NCBI RefSeq assembly: GCF_000424285.1
Contig: NZ_AUJP01000011.1
Span: forward strand, 1-64,000
Direction of reading: 5' to 3'
DNA length: 64,000 bases
DNA from: Butyrivibrio sp. MB2005
GTDB taxonomy: Bacteria > Bacillota > Clostridia > Lachnospirales > Lachnospiraceae
Shown: in pieces, positions 61,173 through 64,000 of the stretch
How the letters are laid out: every line of letters begins with the position of its first letter
Numbering within the stretch: the first letter of the stretch is position 1
Notes under the pieces: generated by a model
What the model saw: only the letters and a program-made list of their open reading frames with translations
Database searches by the model: none
Told to the model about the DNA's origin: nothing
Position numbers and translations under genes: made by a program

Positions 61173-63827
61173 ATGAAACAATTTACAGCTAATGAACTGC
61201 GTAAAGCATGGAAGCAGTTCTATATAGATCGTGGACATGTGGATTGCGGCGCTGTTTCACTGGTATCCGACGGATCAACAGGTGTTATGTTCAACGTTGC
61301 AGGCATGCAGCCCCTTATGCCTTATCTTCTTGGTAAGAAGCATCCTATGGGAACAAGACTTTGCAATGTTCAGGGATGTGTTCGTACCAATGATATCGAT
61401 TCAGTAGGTGATAAGAGCCACGGTACTTTCTTTGAAATGATGGGAAGTTGGTCTCTTGGCGACTATTTCAAGAAAGAGCGTTGCCAGTGGAGCTTTGAAC
61501 TTTTGACTGAGCTTTTCGGATTCGATGCCGATCACCTCGCAGCTACAGTTTTTGCAGGTGATGAGAATGCACCCAGAGATGAAGAGGGCGCTAAATATCG
61601 TATTGAGTCAGGTTTTAAGCCTGAGAACATTTTCTATCTTCCTGCCGAGGATAACTGGTGGGGACTTGAATATGGTCCCTGTGGCCCCGACAGTGAGATG
61701 TTCTATGTAAAGGATATTCCGGATTGTGGCCCTGATTGCGGTCCCGGATGCCACTGCGGTAAATATACTGAGATTGGTAACGATGTTTTCATGCAGTATG
61801 AGAAGCATCATGACGGTCATCTTACACCTCTTTCACAGAAGAACGTGGATACAGGATGGGGACTTGAGCGTATTCTCGCTTTCCTTAACGGCGTTGATGA
61901 TGTTTATAAGATTGATCTTCACGCTCCTGTAATCGCATATATCGAGAAAGAGAGCGGAATCAAGTACGAGGCTGATGAGAAGACAACCAGATCCATGAGA
62001 ATTCTCGCTGACCATACCCGTACATCTGTAATGCTCATCGGAGATGAAGCTAAGCTTCTTCCTTCTAATACCGGCGCAGGCTATATTCTTAGAAGGCTTA
62101 TTCGCCGCGCTGTAAGACATGCAAGAACTCTTGGCCTCAACAAGGATCAGATCCTTGGCGTAGCAAAGATTTATATCGATGAGTATAAAGAAAGCTATGA
62201 GCATCTTAACAAGAACCAGAAGTTCGTTCTTACTGAGCTTGAGAGAGAAATCACAAGATTTGAGTCTACTCTTGAGAATGGAATGAAGGAGTTCAAGAAG
62301 ATTCTTGATAAGACTTCTGCTGAGGGTAAGAAGGAAATCGAAGGAAAGGATGCATTCTTCCTTTATGATACATTTGGATTCCCTGTAGAGCTTACAGTTG
62401 AGCTTGCACAGGAGGAAGGCTTTGGTGTTGACGAGGAAGGCTTTAAGGCTTCCATGGAAGAGCAGAAGCAGAAGGCAAGAGAGAACCAGAACTTCTCAGC
62501 TAACCTCACTACAGGTGCAGGTGTATTTGATAACCTCGATGAGTCTGTAAATACAGAGTTCCTTGGATATGAAGCTCTTGACTGCGAAGGCACTGTTGTA
62601 GCAATGGCAGGTGCTGAGGCTCTTGCAGATGAGCTTACAGAGGGTCAGCAGGGCACAATTATCACAGATAAGACTACATTCTATGGCACAATGGGTGGCC
62701 AGGTAGGTGATATCGGTGAGATCCTTGGCGCTGATGGCGCAAAGTTTGTTGTTTCTGAGGCTATAAAGGTGGCCGGCGGCAGAACAGCTCATGTCGGTAA
62801 GGTTGTAAGCGGAAGCTTCAAGAATTCCGACAAGGTATCACTTAAGGTTGATACTGAGAACAGAGCTAAAACCTGCAGAAACCATTCTGCGACTCACCTT
62901 CTTCAGAAGGCACTTCAGGAGGTTCTTGGTGACGGCGTAGAGCAGGCCGGTTCATATCAGGATCCTGATAAGACAAGATTTGACTTCAGCTATCATCAGG
63001 CTATGACTGCTGATGAGATTCAGAAGGTTGAAGAGATAGTTAATGCTAAGATTTTAGAGGCACTTCCTGTTGTTACAAAGGAAATGTCTATTGAAGAGGC
63101 CAAGAAGACAGGAGCTATGGCTCTCTTTGGCGAGAAATATGGTGAGACAGTAAGAGTTGTAAACATGGGCGACTTCTCCATCGAGCTTTGTGGTGGTACT
63201 CATGTAGCTAACACCAGCCACATTGGTCTGTTCAAGATCCTTTCAGAGAGCGGCGTTGCTGCAGGTGTTCGTCGTATCGAAGCTCTTACAGGCAATAACG
63301 CAAGAGCATACTACAAGAACGTAGAGGCTAATCTTGGAGATGCTGCTAAGGCTCTTAAGACAGCTCCTGCTGATATTACAGCTCAGATAAAGAAGCTTCA
63401 GGAGGAACTTAAAGCTCTTAGAAGTGAGAATGAGTCTCTTAAGAGTAAGGAAGCTCAGGCAGCTCTTGGTGACGTAATGGATAGTGTCATCGAAGTTAAG
63501 GGTGTTAAACTTATTGCTCAGAGCGTAAAGGGCGTTGACATGAATGGCCTCAGAGATCTCGGTGACCAGCTTAAGGGTAAGCTTGGCGAAGGTGTTGTTG
63601 TTCTTGTCTCTGAGAACGATGGTAAGGTTAACCTTATGGCCATGGCAACAGATGCAGCTATAGCTGCAGGTGCACATGCCGGAAATCTTGTAAAGGCTAT
63701 TGCCGGTAAAGTCGGTGGTGGCGGCGGTGGACGTCCCAATATGGCTCAGGCGGGCGGAAAGAATCCTGCCGGAATACCGGATGCTATTGCAGAAGTTTCT
63801 GTAGCACTTGAAGGTCAGATAAAATAA
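61173..63827 (+). CDS. alaS: Alanyl-tRNA synthetase
   Basis: Class II enzyme charging tRNA-Ala, 884 residues, full length. The catalytic domain (about 1-250) has FFEMMGSWSLGDYFKKE (motif 2 region) and GLERILAFLNG (motif 3). A Cys-rich strip CGPDCGPGCHCGKY lies between, as in a subset of bacterial enzymes. The helical domain is about 250-440. The editing domain, which removes Ser and Gly, has CRNHSATHLLQKAL (HxxxH) and CGGTHVAN. The C-terminal C-Ala/DHHA1 domain ends with VGGGGGGRPNMAQAGG. The N-terminus differs from the common form in reading GVMFNVAGMQPL where INSGM is usual. ATG 61173 follows AAGGAG. It is next to glyQS and followed by a terminator. Confidence 0.97.
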   Translation: MKQFTANELRKAWKQFYIDRGHVDCGAVSLVSDGSTGVMFNVAGMQPLMPYLLGKKHPMGTRLCNVQGCVRTNDIDSVGDKSHGTFFEMMGSWSLGDYFKKERCQWSFELLTELFGFDADHLAATVFAGDENAPRDEEGAKYRIESGFKPENIFYLPAEDNWWGLEYGPCGPDSEMFYVKDIPDCGPDCGPGCHCGKYTEIGNDVFMQYEKHHDGHLTPLSQKNVDTGWGLERILAFLNGVDDVYKIDLHAPVIAYIEKESGIKYEADEKTTRSMRILADHTRTSVMLIGDEAKLLPSNTGAGYILRRLIRRAVRHARTLGLNKDQILGVAKIYIDEYKESYEHLNKNQKFVLTELEREITRFESTLENGMKEFKKILDKTSAEGKKEIEGKDAFFLYDTFGFPVELTVELAQEEGFGVDEEGFKASMEEQKQKARENQNFSANLTTGAGVFDNLDESVNTEFLGYEALDCEGTVVAMAGAEALADELTEGQQGTIITDKTTFYGTMGGQVGDIGEILGADGAKFVVSEAIKVAGGRTAHVGKVVSGSFKNSDKVSLKVDTENRAKTCRNHSATHLLQKALQEVLGDGVEQAGSYQDPDKTRFDFSYHQAMTADEIQKVEEIVNAKILEALPVVTKEMSIEEAKKTGAMALFGEKYGETVRVVNMGDFSIELCGGTHVANTSHIGLFKILSESGVAAGVRRIEALTGNNARAYYKNVEANLGDAAKALKTAPADITAQIKKLQEELKALRSENESLKSKEAQAALGDVMDSVIEVKGVKLIAQSVKGVDMNGLRDLGDQLKGKLGEGVVVLVSENDGKVNLMAMATDAAIAAGAHAGNLVKAIAGKVGGGGGGRPNMAQAGGKNPAGIPDAIAEVSVALEGQIK

Positions 63828-63842
63828 GAGAAAATGCAAGAA

Positions 63843-63887
63843 AAAACAGCTTGTCTTTCTATTCATTTCGAAAGCAAGCTGTTTTTA
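63843..63887 (+). terminator. Intrinsic terminator after alaS
   Basis: Stem AAACAGCTTG (63844-63853) with CAAGCTGTTT (63875-63884) and an inner CTTTC/GAAAG, followed by TTTAATAG. Beyond it (to 64000) the sequence is AT-rich with no recognised gene. Confidence 0.85.
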
Positions 63888-64000
63888 ATAGATAAAAATA
63901 TTAAATATCGTTATTTTTGAAAAAGTTTCTTAAAATATTATATTTTTTGAAAGTGTCTTGCAAATACTGACTTTTGGTTTTCAAGATTATATAATTATGG

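Noticed and set aside
1..64000. tRNA, rRNA, prophage or insertion-sequence genes
   Set aside because: I found no T-loop consensus runs, no rRNA-like blocks, and no integrase, transposase or phage structural proteins.

Overview
The window comes from a Firmicute, most likely a Lachnospiraceae in or near Butyrivibrio/Pseudobutyrivibrio. This is inferred from gene content and style, not from a search. The supporting traits are a clostripain protease, a Clostridia-type EF-G-like factor, a probable Re-type citrate synthase, an intracellular GH3 glycosidase, c-di-GMP and chemotaxis genes, a TIR/beta-propeller receptor and a T-box leader on pheST. Most genes lie on the plus strand with strong purine-rich ribosome binding sites. 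I see no rRNA, tRNA, CRISPR array, transposase, phage gene or replication origin.

Layout. 0.2-3.9 kb: three exported proteins (Fn3-like, leucine-rich repeat, clostripain). 3.9-7.7 kb: T-box leader and pheS-pheT. 7.7-12.3 kb: M18 aminopeptidase between two related palindromic repeat islands, then queA, a PilZ protein and a UDP-sugar dehydrogenase. 12.4-14.9 kb, minus strand: tyrA-aroA. 15.1-23.8 kb: EF-G-like factor, membrane EAL protein, leuS, chemoreceptor. 23.8-27.2 kb: an accessory-looking, visibly more AT-rich stretch with a 365-bp cloverleaf-like inverted repeat, an XRE regulator, a zinc-ribbon membrane protein and a secreted protein whose signal peptide is cut by an in-frame stop. 27.2-30.9 kb: structured leader with a terminator, probable Re-citrate synthase, GntR regulator, isocitrate dehydrogenase. 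31.0-39.8 kb: DHH phosphoesterase overlapping a TIR-TM-propeller gene, then GH3 and an ABC-F protein. 40.5-45.8 kb: rex, a coiled-coil protein, nnr, alr and a membrane J-domain protein. 45.9-48.5 kb: flippase and glycosyltransferase. 48.7-59.7 kb: CorC-type transporter, YebC, a membrane protein, M16C protease, era, recO, M32 carboxypeptidase, lipoprotein. 59.7-63.8 kb: glyQS and alaS.

How the genes work together. Four tRNA synthetases (Phe, Leu, Gly, Ala), YebC, Era, the EF-G-like and ABC-F factors serve translation. TyrA and AroA feed aromatic amino acids, and the T-box couples pheST to uncharged tRNA-Phe. Citrate synthase and isocitrate dehydrogenase form the oxidative branch toward 2-oxoglutarate and glutamate; no aconitase is present. 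PilZ, EAL and the chemoreceptor point to c-di-GMP control of motility or surface growth, with Ugd, flippase and GT4 supplying surface polysaccharide.

The most unusual items are the DHH/TIR-TM-propeller pair (a possible Toll-like-receptor-shaped signalling or defence module), the cloverleaf foldback after the chemoreceptor gene, the unassigned structured leader before citrate synthase, the insertion in Era, and the EF-G-like factor with altered G3 and G4 motifs. All functions are read from sequence by eye; no database search was run.
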